NCBI GenBank assembly: GCA_016841525.1
Contig: JAENYZ010000003.1
Location: 248,001-312,000 of the forward strand
Direction of reading: 5' to 3'
DNA length: 64,000 nt
Origin: Anaerolineaceae bacterium
GTDB lineage: Bacteria; Chloroflexota; Anaerolineae; Anaerolineales; Anaerolineaceae
A program made the position numbers and the translations under genes. The notes below the pieces were generated by a model. That model had not been told where the DNA came from, searched no databases, and saw only the letters and a list, made by a program, of their open reading frames with translations. Positions 1-7,757 of the stretch are shown here, piece by piece (the stretch's first letter is position 1; the number at the start of each line of letters is the position of its first letter).

Positions 1-173
1 TTGTAGGCGAGGTCCTGTAAGACATAACCGGTTAAGGAGAGCTCAGGAAAGATGATCAGGTCGGCATTTTGCTTGTGAGCTTCCTCAATTAATTCAAGGT
101 GCTTTTCAAGGTTGGCTTTTACATCACCGAGTTTGCTGTTGAATTGTGCCAGTGCGATTTTTATCTTCATCAT
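1..173 (-). CDS. Carbon-nitrogen hydrolase (nitrilase family), N-terminal part
   Basis: Only the first 57 codons lie in the window; the gene runs off the left edge. The translation starts MMKIKIALAQFNSKLGDV and reaches IIFPELSLTGY, which is the start of the nitrilase/amidase fold including the first catalytic glutamate (FPELSLTGY). This N-terminus is typical of free nitrilases and of the amidase domain of glutamine-dependent NAD synthetase NadE; the fragment cannot separate these. Two ATG codons stand in tandem at the start (173 and 170). The family hydrolyses amides or nitriles with a Glu-Lys-Cys triad; the Lys and Cys are outside the window. Confidence 0.8.
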   Translation of the reverse strand, partial: MMKIKIALAQFNSKLGDVKANLEKHLELIEEAHKQNADLIIFPELSLTGYVLQDLAY

Positions 174-350
174 TACGCCAATCATTCATAAATAAGGTGT
201 TTACACTTCTATTTTACTTGTTTTTATTTGCAGAACGGTGTGGATTGTGGGCAGGGCACATTCAATAAAACTGCTCAGAGAAAAATTATCATAAATTGCG
301 TTGAATATTAGCAATATAACTGGATAAATATGTAAAATAGGTCTCTGTTT

Positions 351-432
351 ACCTAACCCTAAATCCCTTCCTTAAAAGGAAGGGACTTTGAACTTTTTCC
401 TCTTCCCTTCAGGGAGGGGGCAGGGGGTAGGT
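351..432. repeat. GC-rich inverted repeat, REP-like
   Basis: The 386-base gap 174-559 holds this repeat and otherwise only AT-rich sequence. A perfect 10-bp palindrome arm pair (TCCCTTCCTT at 364-373, AAGGAAGGGA at 376-385) is followed by a second C/G-rich arm ending in GGGGGTAGGT, which mirrors ACCTAACCCT at 351-360. The same CCCTTCC/GGGAGGG theme recurs at 32881-33222, so this is probably a dispersed family rather than a terminator of one gene. Confidence 0.6.
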
Positions 433-508
433 CTGTATTAATGTTAATTACCAAATTTGATTAACCTGATGATCCAGTTCACTAAAGAGTCTCAAACCCG
501 CTTGCGAG

Positions 509-514
509 TATAAT
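509..514 (+). promoter_or_regulatory. -10 box upstream of the GNAT gene
   Basis: TATAAT matches the sigma-70 -10 consensus exactly and lies 45 bases before the ATG at 560. No good -35 hexamer is seen at the usual distance, so this is a partial promoter call. Confidence 0.4.
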
Positions 515-559
515 GCTTAAGCATTTTGGATTTACCTGACAAACGACTTCAGGACGATT

Positions 560-1036
560 ATGAAAAATTCTGACAGCAATCAAGCCTCGAAACCTGCGAA
601 TTGGTCCATCGAGACTGCAGAATGGCGAGATTTTTCACAGCTAAAGCACCTTGAAAGACTATGCTTCAAGTCGGAAGATATCTGGCCTTTCTGGGATTTA
701 ATTGGCATCCTGACTTTGCCGGGTATGGTTCGTTTGAAGGCGGTCCTGGATGATCGCATGGTGGGTTTTATCGGCGGAGAAATTCGGGCATCCCGAGAGC
801 AGGGCTGGGTGACCACCCTGGCGGTGATGCCCGCCTATCGCCGGCGCGGTATTGCTAAGGCCTTGCTGCAGGAATGTGAAATTGCCCTTGGTACGGAGAC
901 CGTTCGGCTGTCTGTCCGGGCTTCCAACCATACGGCGATCCGTCTTTACGAGACCGCAGGTTATCGAACCGTTGATCGCTGGGAGCGATACTACACAGGG
1001 GGAGAAGATGCGCTGGTTTTAGAGAAACGTCGTTGA
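560..1036 (+). CDS. GNAT family N-acetyltransferase (RimI-like)
   Basis: 158 residues, a single GNAT domain. The acetyl-CoA binding motif A is clear: VTTLAVMPAYRRRGIAKALL (about residues 84-103, with the R/Q-x-x-G-x-G/A loop as RRRGIA), followed by the C-terminal motif ASNHTAIRLYETAGY typical of RimI-type enzymes. RimI acetylates the N-terminus of ribosomal protein S18, but many relatives act on other substrates, so the target is not assigned. An AGGA sequence lies 6 bases before the ATG. The stop codon overlaps the -35 box of the promoter of the next transcription unit. Confidence 0.85.
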   Translation: MKNSDSNQASKPANWSIETAEWRDFSQLKHLERLCFKSEDIWPFWDLIGILTLPGMVRLKAVLDDRMVGFIGGEIRASREQGWVTTLAVMPAYRRRGIAKALLQECEIALGTETVRLSVRASNHTAIRLYETAGYRTVDRWERYYTGGEDALVLEKRR

Positions 1037-1061
1037 CTTTGTGCGTGACTCCGTTTATACT
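1033..1061 (+). promoter_or_regulatory. Strong sigma-70 promoter before the SWIM gene leader
   Basis: TTGACT (1033-1038), 17 bases, TATACT (1056-1061). Both hexamers differ by one base from consensus at the optimal spacing. Transcription would begin near 1068, leaving a leader of about 125 bases before the ATG at 1195. Confidence 0.75.
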
Positions 1062-1129
1062 GAGGTTAAATAAATTGTTTGGAAAAAGGTGTTCATGCAA
1101 AGAGTGAGACCAAAATATATCGGATTCAA

Positions 1130-1166
1130 GCACGCCGGCAAAGGCCGCGCGTGCTCTTTTTTATAT
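1130..1166 (+). terminator. Terminator hairpin in the leader of the SWIM gene
   Basis: AGCACGC-CGGC, loop AAAG, GCCG-C-GCGTGCT with one bulged base, then CTTTTTTAT. It has the form of an intrinsic terminator, but sits after the promoter at 1033 and before the SWIM gene with no gene between, so it would act as an attenuator or end a small RNA of about 95 bases. It could also end read-through from the GNAT gene. Confidence 0.65.
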
Positions 1167-1194
1167 CCCCTTCTATAGAAAGGAAAAGTGCATT

Positions 1195-1437
1195 ATGGAC
1201 TACGGATTGATCGGCAAGATCGAAAAAGCCAAAAGATATGCAGAGGAACGTGAACGGATTACATTCAAGTCATTTACGGTGACATTTGAAGGTGAGAACA
1301 ATGACCATACAGTAACTTATGATGAAGGAAAATGGCATTGCACCTGTGATTTTTTCCAAACCCGAGGCCGCTGCAGTCACACCATGGCACTCGAGACGAT
1401 TCTTGAGGACATGGTCGACCTTGCTCAAGTTGGCTGA
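1195..1437 (+). CDS. SWIM zinc-finger protein
   Basis: 80 residues. The only recognisable part is a SWIM zinc-binding motif: C-x-C (WHCTC, residues about 49-53) followed after a short spacer by C-x-H (RCSHTMA). SWIM domains bind zinc and mediate DNA or protein contacts; here there is no attached helicase or nuclease domain. The first half (VTFEGENNDHTVTYDEGKWH) is the beta strand pair that precedes the finger in this family. A GAAAGGAAAAG ribosome site precedes the ATG. It is a monocistronic unit with a strong promoter, a hairpin leader and its own terminator. Function beyond zinc binding is unknown. Confidence 0.8.
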   Translation: MDYGLIGKIEKAKRYAEERERITFKSFTVTFEGENNDHTVTYDEGKWHCTCDFFQTRGRCSHTMALETILEDMVDLAQVG

Positions 1438-1472
1438 TGTAAGATCCTCCCGATCAGAATAAGTTCGTATTC

Positions 1473-1499
1473 AGGCCGTGTTCAGTCACGGCCTTTTTT
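1473..1499 (+). terminator. Intrinsic terminator of the SWIM gene
   Basis: AGGCCGTG (1473-1480), loop of six, CACGGCCT (1487-1494), then a T run. Perfect 8-bp stem. Confidence 0.85.
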
Positions 1500-1584
1500 G
1501 TTTAGGTGGGAATAATCATGCCTGAAAAGGGTCAAAACCCCTGTTCCAGGTATTGAATGGTGCATCAGACAGCTTCAGCAAGCT

Positions 1585-2418
1585 TTACCAATCCGGTGCC
1601 CAGGGGCCGTCCACCAGCCGGACCCTTTTATCAAGGTTGTCCAGCGCTTGCATATCCTCATCGTCCAGTTTGAAGAAAATATCCGCATTTTCCAGGATCC
1701 GTCCCTCATGGGTTGACTTTGGAATGACGACAAGATCATGATTGATTCCCCAGGCTAACATTACCTGAGCCGGGGTTTTATCATGCTTTTCTGCTACCCG
1801 TTGAATTTCTTTATTATCAAAAAACTTTGCCCTTGCGATGGGGCTGTAAGCCTCGATCAGGATGTCTTTATTCCGGCAGTATTCGAGCAATTCCTTTTGA
1901 TAGAGGAAGGTATGGAATTCAACCTGGTTAACTGCAGGGACAACATCGGTTTCTTCCAAGAGTTTGTCTAGCAAGGGAATTGTAAAATTGCTCACGCCGA
2001 TACTGCGGGTCAGTCCGCTTTCTTGCAATTCGACCAGGGCTTGCCAGGTCTCAAATGTCAGGGAGAAATTGTGCTTGTTTGGCCAGTGAATCAAAAGCAA
2101 GTCTACATAATCCGTTTGTAATTTTTCCAAACTTTCCTCAAGTGACCGTTGGCTTTTTTGATGCCCCTGGTTCGAACTGCTGATCTTGGTTGTGATGAAG
2201 ATATCCTCCCGGGAACGACCGCTTGCCATCCAGCCTTTGCCTACCTGATCTTCGTTGTCGTAGCCCTGGGCAGTGTCGATCATCGAATACCTGTGAGTCA
2301 GGGCAAATTCTACGGCGTGCTCACATTTTTTCCCCCGGGATTCCCAGGTGCCCAGTCCTAAAAGGGGGATTTCAACGCCGTTGTTCAAAAGCTTCGTGGA
2401 TTCAATTGATTTTTCCAT
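1585..2418 (-). CDS. Aldo/keto reductase
   Basis: 277 residues, the usual length for 2,5-diketo-D-gluconate reductase-type enzymes. The catalytic tetrad is visible: Asp48 and Tyr53 in MIDTAQGYDNE, Lys78 in FITTKIS, His111 in LLLIHWPN. The NADPH-binding end contains VVIPKSTHEGRILENADIF, the standard cofactor motif with K and R contacts to the 2'-phosphate. The enzyme should reduce aldehydes or ketones with NADPH in the cytoplasm; the natural substrate cannot be told. A GGAGA ribosome site sits 5 bases before the ATG. It stands alone between two plus-strand genes. Confidence 0.9.
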   Translation of the reverse strand: MEKSIESTKLLNNGVEIPLLGLGTWESRGKKCEHAVEFALTHRYSMIDTAQGYDNEDQVGKGWMASGRSREDIFITTKISSSNQGHQKSQRSLEESLEKLQTDYVDLLLIHWPNKHNFSLTFETWQALVELQESGLTRSIGVSNFTIPLLDKLLEETDVVPAVNQVEFHTFLYQKELLEYCRNKDILIEAYSPIARAKFFDNKEIQRVAEKHDKTPAQVMLAWGINHDLVVIPKSTHEGRILENADIFFKLDDEDMQALDNLDKRVRLVDGPWAPDW

Positions 2419-2622
2419 TTGTCTCCTTTTTCTTGCTAGGCTGTTTATCTAATCATACCAAGCCCTGGTTTGGTTATCAAAGAAGGGACTGCCAGTATTA
2501 TCAAACAGACGTATCTTTTTAAGGATAATAGTCAGGACAATCGCAAAGTGGATAAATTTTGGGTAAATGATGATTTTTGAACATTGCATGATGTATTTAT
2601 CAATGTCTTGTGTTTCGTTTAA

Positions 2623-2731
2623 GGCAGCCACAGAGGGCTGCCCCTACAGAAAGAATATAATTGAATGAGATAAGTAGGCCACTTTATTGACCTTTTAATA
2701 TTTTGTAGGGTGGGGCTCTGTCCCCACCCTA
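2623..2731. repeat. Two GTAGGG-type inverted repeats
   Basis: Within the 434-base gap 2419-2852. First unit: GGCAGCC (2623-2629), loop ACAGAG, GGCTGCC (2636-2642), then CCTACA. Second unit: AGGGTGGGG (2707-2715), loop CTCTGT, CCCCACCCT (2722-2730), preceded by TTGT. The flanks CCTACA and TGTAGG are complementary, so the two hairpins bracket about 60 bases of AT-rich DNA. Similar GTAGGGTG hairpins occur at 42652. They look like dispersed REP-type elements; one may also stop transcription. Confidence 0.6.
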
Positions 2732-2852
2732 TAAATTTTTAGTGAAACCAGAACACTTTTAGATTTTGTGGTCGTCCTGGGATAATCGGGGATAGTTTAT
2801 CTGGATTTTCTCACCTACAGGTATACTTAACGAACACGAAATTAGGTTTGAT

Positions 2853-3602
2853 ATGATTAAAAATCATGGATTGATTATCTTAATTGTACTAGTTACGCTA
2901 TTGAGCGGTTGCTCTCAATGGGCTGTTACGCCCTGCATGGAATTAACCATGCTGACGCCTGAAGTGGACCCGTTGACGGACAAAGAGCAAGCGGCCCTGC
3001 TAGCCACCCTTGACCCGGCTGCACCGAATGTTTTAGGGGTTTATCCTTTATTTGAAGGAAACACCTGGGTTTATGAATATTTGGGCTTTGACCAAAGAAT
3101 GGAAGTGCAATGGCAGGTAACGGAAAAGGTTGTGGATGCCAGGATTGTTGATGGTCATTACCTGGCAGAAATCGAACGCACAGCTTCATGCCACACTGAG
3201 GATCCTCCTGACGAATTCCTCAACGCTCCTGAAACGGGTACTTTTTGGTACCTGGTGGATGGCCATCATCTTTACCGATTAGAGAATGAGGAGACAGACC
3301 TTTCAGATGCCTGGTTGGAATTGGTATTTCCTTTGAGTGAGGATCAAGGCTGGTATCCCGACCCGGAATTGCGTGGAGAGGAAGTGCCAGACTTGTTTGG
3401 GTACCGAAAGGCTTCGAGACCTTATCAGGAAGTTCTACCAATAGGTGGAACCTACACATGTTATAACATCTCGACGAATCGGGAGGATGCAAAAAACAGG
3501 CAGACCTTTTGTGAAACCATCGGGATTCTTTATAAGGAATTCATCCATTTTGACGAAAATTCAGGGTACCGTGTTGAGCTGGTCAGCGTCACGATACAAT
3601 AA
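2853..3602 (+). CDS. Lipoprotein of unknown function
   Basis: 249 residues. The N-terminus is a lipoprotein signal: MIKNHG, a hydrophobic stretch and the lipobox LLSGC, with Cys20 as lipidation site. The mature part is acidic and tryptophan/tyrosine rich (GNTWVYEY at about 69-76, which occurs in extracellular beta-rich proteins of this phylum). I recognise no catalytic motif. It starts a tight cluster: the methyltransferase begins 5 bases after its stop and a second lipoprotein follows, so the three are probably co-transcribed. A TATACT -10-like box lies 25 bases upstream. Confidence 0.7.
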   Translation: MIKNHGLIILIVLVTLLSGCSQWAVTPCMELTMLTPEVDPLTDKEQAALLATLDPAAPNVLGVYPLFEGNTWVYEYLGFDQRMEVQWQVTEKVVDARIVDGHYLAEIERTASCHTEDPPDEFLNAPETGTFWYLVDGHHLYRLENEETDLSDAWLELVFPLSEDQGWYPDPELRGEEVPDLFGYRKASRPYQEVLPIGGTYTCYNISTNREDAKNRQTFCETIGILYKEFIHFDENSGYRVELVSVTIQ

Positions 3603-3607
3603 GGATT

Positions 3608-4201
3608 ATGTTTGAGAAACTTCTGCGCTGGCTTCGGTTTAATGGGCTGTATTTAGGATGTCCACCGTGGGATACAGGTGTTTCACCGCCAGAATTGACG
3701 GCGTTTCTGGATACAACTGAACCGGGAAGCGCCCTGGATGTGGGCTGTGGTACAGGCACTAACCTGCTCTCCATGGCAAGAAATGGGTGGGATGTGGTCG
3801 GCATGGACATCGCCTTGCTTTCTGTCTTTCGAGCCCGTGTTAAACTAAGAAAAGCAAAGCTTCCGGCGCGTGTGATTTATGGGGATGTCACAGGAGAAAT
3901 AAACTTTTCCAGACCTTTCGATTTTATTCTTGATATCGGCTGTTACCACAGCTTATTCACAGGTGGAAGGCTTGTCTATCGTGACAATATTCGAAAATGG
4001 CTTAAACCGGGGGGAACTTTTATGATCTATGTACATAAACAAAGCTCACAAAGGCGTGAGCATGGTATTACAGAACAAGATCTGCAAGCCTTTCAAGAAT
4101 TTTTGGTTTTGCAATGGCGTGAGGATACGCCAGAAAAACGCCCTGATGGCAGCGGCGGGCGGCCATCTACCTGGGCGAGATTTCTTCGGGAGAATGAATG
4201 A
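3608..4201 (+). CDS. Class I SAM-dependent methyltransferase
   Basis: 197 residues, one Rossmann-type methyltransferase domain. Motif I is ALDVGCGTGTNLLSMA (about residues 43-58); GMDIA follows as the acidic end of beta 2, GDVTG as motif II, and FDFILDIGCYHSL as motif IV region. Relatives methylate small molecules such as thiols or metals, but nothing here fixes a substrate. It has no signal peptide although it lies between two lipoprotein genes. AAGGA lies 2 bases from the ATG, and the last codons overlap the next start (ATGA), which implies translational coupling to the downstream lipoprotein. Confidence 0.85.
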   Translation: MFEKLLRWLRFNGLYLGCPPWDTGVSPPELTAFLDTTEPGSALDVGCGTGTNLLSMARNGWDVVGMDIALLSVFRARVKLRKAKLPARVIYGDVTGEINFSRPFDFILDIGCYHSLFTGGRLVYRDNIRKWLKPGGTFMIYVHKQSSQRREHGITEQDLQAFQEFLVLQWREDTPEKRPDGSGGRPSTWARFLRENE

Positions 4202-4665
4202 TTAAAGAAGGATATCGTAAGTGTCGGCTTTTCATCACCTGTCTTTTCTTCAGTCTGCTGCTTGTGAGCTGCAGCGATTCGGATGTGCCCTTAGAAACGC
4301 TGCCTGAAGATGTGGTTCAAGTCACCAGTTCAGGCGTGGAGGAGGATTTGTGGGTCAGGATCAACGGGGTCCAGGTGAGCGAAAATGAAGCGATTGTTTT
4401 CTATGGGCAAACCAATCTGCCAGAAGAGAATTGCCTTTATACAAGTTTTTATGCTGATGATGAAATTTTGTCCTGGTGGCCTGCAGGGAAGTGCTTTCCA
4501 ATTTCAGGTGAAGCATGGCGCTTCCAGGTGCCATTGGGTGTGGAAGGTGCCCCAGACGAATTGATGCCTGGGGTACAATATCGTTTGAGCATTTATTGGC
4601 CGGGTGCTCCAGGCCGGGTTAAGGCTGAGTTCCCATTTGACCTGTCCTCACCGCCCTCACCGTGA
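4198..4665 (+). CDS. Lipoprotein of unknown function
   Basis: 155 residues. MIKEGYRKCRLFITCLFFSLLLVSC is a signal sequence with lipobox LVSC; the lipidated Cys is residue 25. The remainder is a short beta-rich domain without recognised motifs (contains GQTNLPEENC and VQYRLSIYWPG). The ATG overlaps the TGA of the methyltransferase gene. It is the last gene of the three-gene cluster starting at 2853. Confidence 0.7.
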   Translation: MIKEGYRKCRLFITCLFFSLLLVSCSDSDVPLETLPEDVVQVTSSGVEEDLWVRINGVQVSENEAIVFYGQTNLPEENCLYTSFYADDEILSWWPAGKCFPISGEAWRFQVPLGVEGAPDELMPGVQYRLSIYWPGAPGRVKAEFPFDLSSPPSP

Positions 4666-4746
4666 CAATTCTCTTTGTTTATCTATTTTCTGTTATAACT
4701 GATTCGTACACAAGAAAAGAACTGAAGGAAAGTTAATTTCAAGATC

Positions 4747-5181
4747 ATGAACATGATGAAAAAAGAACGATTTCTAAATCGGGAAGAACAGCCAACTGAA
4801 GAAATGATTCAGAAAAGGATTGGCAATGAAGTCTTCCCGGTTTGGGAAGACGTCAGAGATTATCTTGCAGAAGCTTTTCCAGATTTTCAGCCAGAGATGG
4901 TCTTTTATAATGATCAGGAAGGTTGGGCTTTTCGATACCGCAAAGATTTACAACATTTATGTACCCTCTTCCCTGAAGGAGGTGCTTTTACAGCTTTGAT
5001 CCCGCTTGACCCCCAGGAAGATAAGCAGGCTTTAGAGAAGATCCACTATTTTAATGCACGTTTGCGGGAATTGCTCAGCCGTCAATCGGCTTTACCGCAA
5101 GGGCGCTGGCTCTGGCTTCGGCTTGAAGATCATACTGACTTTGTGGGGTTTAAATTGTTGTTGGTAATAAAAAAACCGTAG
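4747..5181 (+). CDS. DUF3788 family protein
   Basis: 144 residues. Sequence features such as FLNREEQPTEEMI near the start, WGFRYRK-like GWAFRYRKDL in the middle and the closing DVEDLLLVKKKP-like GFKLLLVIKKP match my memory of the DUF3788 family, small cytoplasmic proteins of unknown role. No signal peptide or membrane segment. Several ATG codons lie at the start (codons 1, 3, 4); the ribosome site is poor (AAGGAAAG is 15 bases from the first ATG), so the exact start is uncertain. Confidence 0.65.
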   Translation: MNMMKKERFLNREEQPTEEMIQKRIGNEVFPVWEDVRDYLAEAFPDFQPEMVFYNDQEGWAFRYRKDLQHLCTLFPEGGAFTALIPLDPQEDKQALEKIHYFNARLRELLSRQSALPQGRWLWLRLEDHTDFVGFKLLLVIKKP

Positions 5182-5308
5182 TCCTTTATTGTTCGATAGT
5201 TTAAGCACTAATAATCCCCAAATTAATTGTAAAATCCCATATTTTTTACCCAGAGGGATTTTTCCGGTATGGTTAAGGTAAAGTTCCGATTTTGAAAGGT
5301 AATCAATA

Positions 5309-5788
5309 ATGAAAAAAACTTTTCTATTTACAATTCTTGTATTGTTGCTTGTTTTTTCCGCTTGTTCTCAAAAGACGCCCGAACCAGGTGTAGAAACATC
5401 GGCATTTGAGTTTGAGCCAAAACTAACCATGCATGAACCAGGTAAGGTCGTTCTTAAATTGGGGATTACAAACACTTCAAACGCCGACCAAACCAAGGGT
5501 GAAGATGCAGATATTCGTGCGGTGGTGACCGATGAAGATGGGGAAATTCGCAACCAGATGACAATTGTGGATCGACCCGAAATTTCTGCGGGTGAAACAG
5601 TGTTCCCTTTGACATATGAAGCGATCTACGATATGGGATCATATACGATGTCAATAACAGGGGAAGGTGTGCAGCCATTATCTGTATCTTTTGAGATTCG
5701 CGAAATTGATGGCACGCTTAATTTAGCAGCACATCCAGGATATATTGATCCCCATACTGGTTTCACTATCGACGATTCGGATCTGTAA
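5309..5788 (+). CDS. Lipoprotein of unknown function
   Basis: 159 residues with a clear lipoprotein signal: MKKTFLFTILVLLLVFSAC, lipobox FSAC, Cys19. The mature domain has an immunoglobulin-like look, alternating hydrophobic strands such as VVLKLGITN, ETVFPLTYEA and YTMSITG, and is rich in Glu and Asp. Such a fold would fit a cell-surface binding or adaptor protein, but this is only inference. GAAAGG lies 9 bases before the ATG. No operon partner is evident. Confidence 0.7.
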   Translation: MKKTFLFTILVLLLVFSACSQKTPEPGVETSAFEFEPKLTMHEPGKVVLKLGITNTSNADQTKGEDADIRAVVTDEDGEIRNQMTIVDRPEISAGETVFPLTYEAIYDMGSYTMSITGEGVQPLSVSFEIREIDGTLNLAAHPGYIDPHTGFTIDDSDL

Positions 5789-6114
5789 CCCCGTCAAAGA
5801 GGTAAAGACCCCTGGGAAGATCAAAAAAAGATTGAGCTGAATACACCTGTGTTTCCAAAGTTAAGAAAATGCCCTACAATTAAGACTGTGAACATGTTAG
5901 AATCATTAGTTCAACTTAAATTGTTGGAAGGTTTCTACCAGTTCCCAGATATTCCCTTAGTTTTTATGATAAGTCACACACCGGCTTATTTATCCAGGTC
6001 TGGGCTGGCAGCTTAATATCAAGGCTTGTTTCACCGCTTTGGATATTGTTTTATCCAATTTCTGAATTATCACAAGCGTATAAAACGGCACTTGATTCAC
6101 AGGAGAGACAACCT
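5789..6114 (+). other. Leader or intergenic region before the mgtC-like gene
   Basis: 326 bases without a gene. The only structure I see is a hairpin TTGGATA/TATCCAA around 6039-6058, shortly before the ribosome site at 6101. I do not recognise a known magnesium riboswitch in it. An in-frame extension of the downstream gene back to 6046 is possible but lacks a ribosome site. Confidence 0.35.
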
Positions 6115-6783
6115 ATGATTTCAGAAACTCAAATTATATTGCGAATCCTTGTAGGGGCTGCATTGGGTGCAGTGGTTGGATTTGAACGCGAGCGTCATGA
6201 TCAGCCTGCCGGTCTTCGCACCCACATGATATTGGTGATTGGTGCAACCCTGGCAATGGTCCTGTCGGTTAATCTTGGCTACCTGTTTGCAAGGCCAGGC
6301 ACACCCGCAGACCCTGCTCGTTTAGCAGCACAGGTTATATCTGGTATCGGTTTCCTGGGTGCTGGTGCGATCTTGCGATATGGTTTTTCAGTCAAAGGTC
6401 TGACCACAGCGACTTCATTATGGACCATGGCAATCGTTGGGATGGCAGTCGGCGCCGGTTATTACCTGATCGGGGTTGTAACAACAGGCCTGATGATCGT
6501 GGTTTTGGCTTTATTAAATATCATTGAGAATCGCTGGGTCCGCACTTCGGTTTCAAGGTTTATAACCATCGAAGCCAGTTATAAAAAGGGCGTAGTAAAA
6601 AATGTCCGGCACATTGTGGAGGAAGCTGCAGATTCGGTTGGGAGTTTCAATATCCAGAAGAGTGTTAAGGACAAGCGCATTCGAATCCAGGTTTTAGCAA
6701 GAATTCAGCGCGACCAGAAACTGGAAGAATTGATCGACACACTTTCTGATATCAATGGTGTGAGAACATTGCGGGTTGAATAA
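6115..6783 (+). CDS. MgtC/SapB family membrane protein
   Basis: 222 residues from the chosen start. AGGAGAG lies 7 bases before the ATG at 6115, whereas the longer frame from 6046 has no ribosome site and adds residues not conserved in the family. The N-terminal half has four to five membrane segments with the family signatures GFERERHDQPAGLRTHM and QVISGIGFLGAGAI; the C-terminal 70 residues form the soluble ACT-like domain seen in full-length MgtC. MgtC proteins are linked to growth at low magnesium and to control of the F-type ATPase in pathogens; the role in environmental bacteria is uncertain. Confidence 0.88.
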   Translation: MISETQIILRILVGAALGAVVGFERERHDQPAGLRTHMILVIGATLAMVLSVNLGYLFARPGTPADPARLAAQVISGIGFLGAGAILRYGFSVKGLTTATSLWTMAIVGMAVGAGYYLIGVVTTGLMIVVLALLNIIENRWVRTSVSRFITIEASYKKGVVKNVRHIVEEAADSVGSFNIQKSVKDKRIRIQVLARIQRDQKLEELIDTLSDINGVRTLRVE

Positions 6784-6805
6784 TCTTAATGCCATAAAAG
6801 TTAAC

Positions 6806-6830
6806 CCCGCGGCTTGAAGCGCGGGTTTTT
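6806..6830. terminator. Terminator between convergent genes
   Basis: CCCGCG (6806-6811), loop of eight, CGCGGG (6820-6825), T run to 6830. It ends the mgtC-like gene and stands just before the end of the minus-strand DUF3795 gene. Confidence 0.8.
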
Positions 6831-6834
6831 GTTT

Positions 6835-7233
6835 TCAAGCGAAACGATTTGTAAATCGGGCTTTATTTTCATAAGGGGTAATGAAGCGCTGTCGATCTTC
6901 CTGTGGGATAGCTTCACCAAACCTTACCTGGATCTCATCGAAATCGACCAGACGACTCTGAAGTTTCTCACAGACGAATACCTCACATTGGCCGCAATGA
7001 TCAATCCTGCGCTCAATCGCACACGGCCGCACTGGACAGCTCTTGTCTATCAGCTTGTCACCTTCAGATAAACACCCGTCGCAGTAGATATCTTCAGCCT
7101 GAATACGAAAGCCAAAATACTTGTACCACCCATCGCTCAAGATTTGACGATTTTCCGGGTGTGCTTCAATATTAGGTTTATAAGCAAGGCACAAATCACA
7201 ACGATAGCCGCATCTTGTAATTATCGCTTCCAT
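6835..7233 (-). CDS. DUF3795 cysteine-rich protein
   Basis: 132 residues with cysteines in family-typical pairs: CGYRCDLC near the N-terminus, YCDGC, CPVRPC, HCGQC. The pattern fits DUF3795, small proteins presumed to bind zinc or an iron-sulfur cluster; the function is unknown. It begins 14 bases after the stop of the DinB gene, with AGGAG before the ATG, and so belongs to the minus-strand operon DUF2779-DinB-DUF3795. The end runs up to the terminator of the convergent mgtC-like gene. Confidence 0.75.
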   Translation of the reverse strand: MEAIITRCGYRCDLCLAYKPNIEAHPENRQILSDGWYKYFGFRIQAEDIYCDGCLSEGDKLIDKSCPVRPCAIERRIDHCGQCEVFVCEKLQSRLVDFDEIQVRFGEAIPQEDRQRFITPYENKARFTNRFA

Positions 7234-7247
7234 GTTTTGCTCCTAAT

Positions 7248-7757
7248 TTACCATTTACCGGCATATTCAAGCATGTAAGGTAAGCTGTCGGTTGATGTCA
7301 GGTGATAACGCAGCTCAACTAACTGGCGTAAATGGAGTAAGTCGTGTGCCAGCCAGGATGCCATCATATCCCCTGCTGATAATTTTCCCCAGGGCATTTG
7401 GATGCTTGCATCCCAGTTGGGGGTTTTGAGTTCTGACAGCCAGCGGATCGTTTTTTCTCGTTCGGATTTAAAGTTTTCCAATGTTGTATCAAGATCGCGA
7501 AGATTGTATTTTTTCGCAATCACCCAGGCTTGCGGGTCAATATTTGGCCAGGCATCGTCAGGCGTGAAGAGGATGTGATGCAAGTGGCGCCTGAAATCCA
7601 GGATTTCTTCGTCGACCAGGTGGTTAAGCACTTCCAGGATAGACCAATCCTCCGGGCTGGGTTTCCACCGGGCTTGTTCGGTTGAAACATTTTTTCCAAG
7701 GGATGCAACGGCACTTCCCTGGTGTTCTAACTGGGATATTGCGTCATTAAGGTTCAT
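7248..7757 (-). CDS. DinB-like protein
   Basis: 169 residues from the ATG at 7757, which has AGGAGGT at ideal distance; the frame is open further upstream but without a ribosome site. The DinB four-helix fold is marked by its metal-binding histidines: LNHLVDEE in helix 2 and WLAHDLLHLRQL near the C-terminus. DinB proteins bind a divalent metal; the characterised relatives are thiol-dependent transferases such as those using bacillithiol or mycothiol, and others have no known activity. The start lies inside the end of the upstream nuclease gene (11-base overlap), which indicates translational coupling. Confidence 0.8.
   Translation of the reverse strand: MNLNDAISQLEHQGSAVASLGKNVSTEQARWKPSPEDWSILEVLNHLVDEEILDFRRHLHHILFTPDDAWPNIDPQAWVIAKKYNLRDLDTTLENFKSEREKTIRWLSELKTPNWDASIQMPWGKLSAGDMMASWLAHDLLHLRQLVELRYHLTSTDSLPYMLEYAGKW

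Noticed and set aside
5789-6114. Magnesium riboswitch before the mgtC-like gene
   Set aside because: No M-box or ykoK-like conserved core is visible; only one small hairpin is present.
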